A DNA stretch of 64,000 nucleotides from Castor canadensis (Eukaryota; Chordata; Mammalia; Rodentia; Castoridae), in the NCBI RefSeq assembly GCF_047511655.1, contig NC_133389.1, forward strand, positions 151,047,973 through 151,111,972, given 5' to 3'. Position numbers and translations under genes: made by a program. The notes under the pieces are model-generated. The model worked only from the letters and a program-made list of their open reading frames with translations. It searched no databases and had not been told where the DNA came from. Positions 63,392 through 64,000 of the stretch are shown here, piece by piece; position 1 is the stretch's first letter, and each line of letters begins with the position of its first letter.

Positions 63392-63472
63392 GGGCTGGGG
63401 ATATAGCTCAGTGGTGGAGTACATGTTTAGCATGTTCAAAGACCTTACCTTTGATCCCCCGGTAGGAGGTGA
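63392..63472 (+). repeat. ID-type SINE
   Basis: GGGGATATAGCTCAGTGGTG and CCTTTGATCCCCC, followed by an A-rich tail. Confidence 0.85.
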
Positions 63473-63649
63473 AATTTAAAAAAAAAATGAAGTATAAAAT
63501 TAAGCTTAAATAGTATCAAAAGACTATTTCCTGCATGGGAGGGGCAAGAAATGTTTCTTTTTTCCCATTTCTCCCCAGTTTTATCCTGCTATACTAAATT
63601 TCTTTCCTAATAAACTGTAGTATTGTTTTTACTAAATATATATATATTT

Positions 63650-63766
63650 ATGAGGAACCAATGGCTCATGCCTGCAATCTTAGCTCCTCAGGAGCAGAGA
63701 TCAGGAGGATTGTGGTTTGAAGCCAGACCTAGGTAAATTCATGAGACCCTAGCTTGGAAAAAACCC

Positions 63767-63821
<55 letters not shown>

Positions 63822-63866
63822 CAGTGGAGTGGCTAAGTTCAAACCCCAGTGTCACTCCCCCCACAC
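63650..63866 (+). repeat. Composite SINE with (CA)n in the linker
   Basis: The B1-like part (AATGGCTCATGCCTGCAATC) and a shortened tRNA-like part are separated by about 24 CA units at 63771-63819. The CA run probably grew from the A-rich linker. Confidence 0.85.
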
Positions 63867-63921
63867 ACACACTATCAAAGGCTACAAAATCATTTTGATT
63901 GCATGTCATGTAACTGCAATG

Positions 63922-64000
63922 TTGCTGGGTACCAGTGGCTCACGCCTATAATCCTAGCTACTCAGAAGGCAGAGATCGGAGACAGACATCAGGAGGATTG
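63922..64000 (+). repeat. B1-like SINE part, cut by the window edge
   Basis: GCTGGGTACCAGTGGCTCAC and AGCTACTCAGAAGGCAGAG. Probably a composite element that continues past 64000. Confidence 0.8.

Larger units (their letters stand above)
62428..64000. other. Right-edge sequence upstream of the candidate 5' exon
   Basis: Filled with SINEs and a CA microsatellite. No CpG island or promoter is visible, so the HYCC2 transcription start is probably further right. Confidence 0.6.

Noticed and set aside
63754..63951. 65-codon open frame with a Thr-His run
   Set aside because: It is the translation of a CA microsatellite inside a SINE.

Overview
This is a vertebrate nuclear window, AT-rich and dense in interspersed repeats. 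The repeats point to a rodent. They include tRNA-derived ID elements, 7SL-derived B1-like elements, and many composite SINEs in which a B1-like monomer is joined to a tRNA-like monomer. I think a castorimorph rodent, possibly beaver, fits the SINE type best, but that is recollection and could not be tested here. There is no bacterial gene, operon or CRISPR array.

The one real gene is HYCC2 (FAM126B, hyccin-2), on the minus strand. All ten coding exons are present, from the start codon at 53134 to the stop codon at 9296. Every exon has AG/GT borders, the phases agree, and they add up to 531 codons plus stop. A candidate non-coding 5' exon with a short upstream ORF lies at 62330-62427; the promoter is beyond the right edge. 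About 6.8 kb of probable 3' UTR follows the stop codon, down to roughly 2.5 kb. From known mammalian gene order I expect ORC2 to the left and NDUFB3 to the right, but neither is visible. The protein belongs to the PI4KA-TTC7-hyccin-EFR3 complex that makes PI4P at the plasma membrane.

Two exon-like segments lie inside introns. At 13854-14021 a 168-nt segment keeps the reading frame and would add 56 residues to the C-terminal tail. At 51359-51414 a 56-nt segment would shift the frame and act as a poison exon, unless it belongs to a transcript with another start.

The introns hold a nested set of mobile elements. The 15-kb intron (23265-38439) carries a defective gammaretrovirus-like provirus (25303-37563). 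It has both LTRs, a proline-type primer site, integrase/envelope remnants and a 5S rRNA pseudogene fragment. A near full-length but broken LINE-1 (26692-33832) sits inside it, flanked by a 12-bp duplication. The same intron's neighbour (18154-23168) has a GEMIN8 processed pseudogene. A rearranged LINE-1 3'-end cluster (39369-41097), a LINE-1/B1 chimera (48504-48625) and a 44-bp LINE-1 insertion (52766-52809) each have target-site duplications. The remainder is about 45 SINEs, microsatellites, and older MIR, L2 and MER5-like remnants.

Nothing here looks like a wholly new biological system. The most useful leads are the two candidate alternative exons and the unusual LINE-1 insertion structures.
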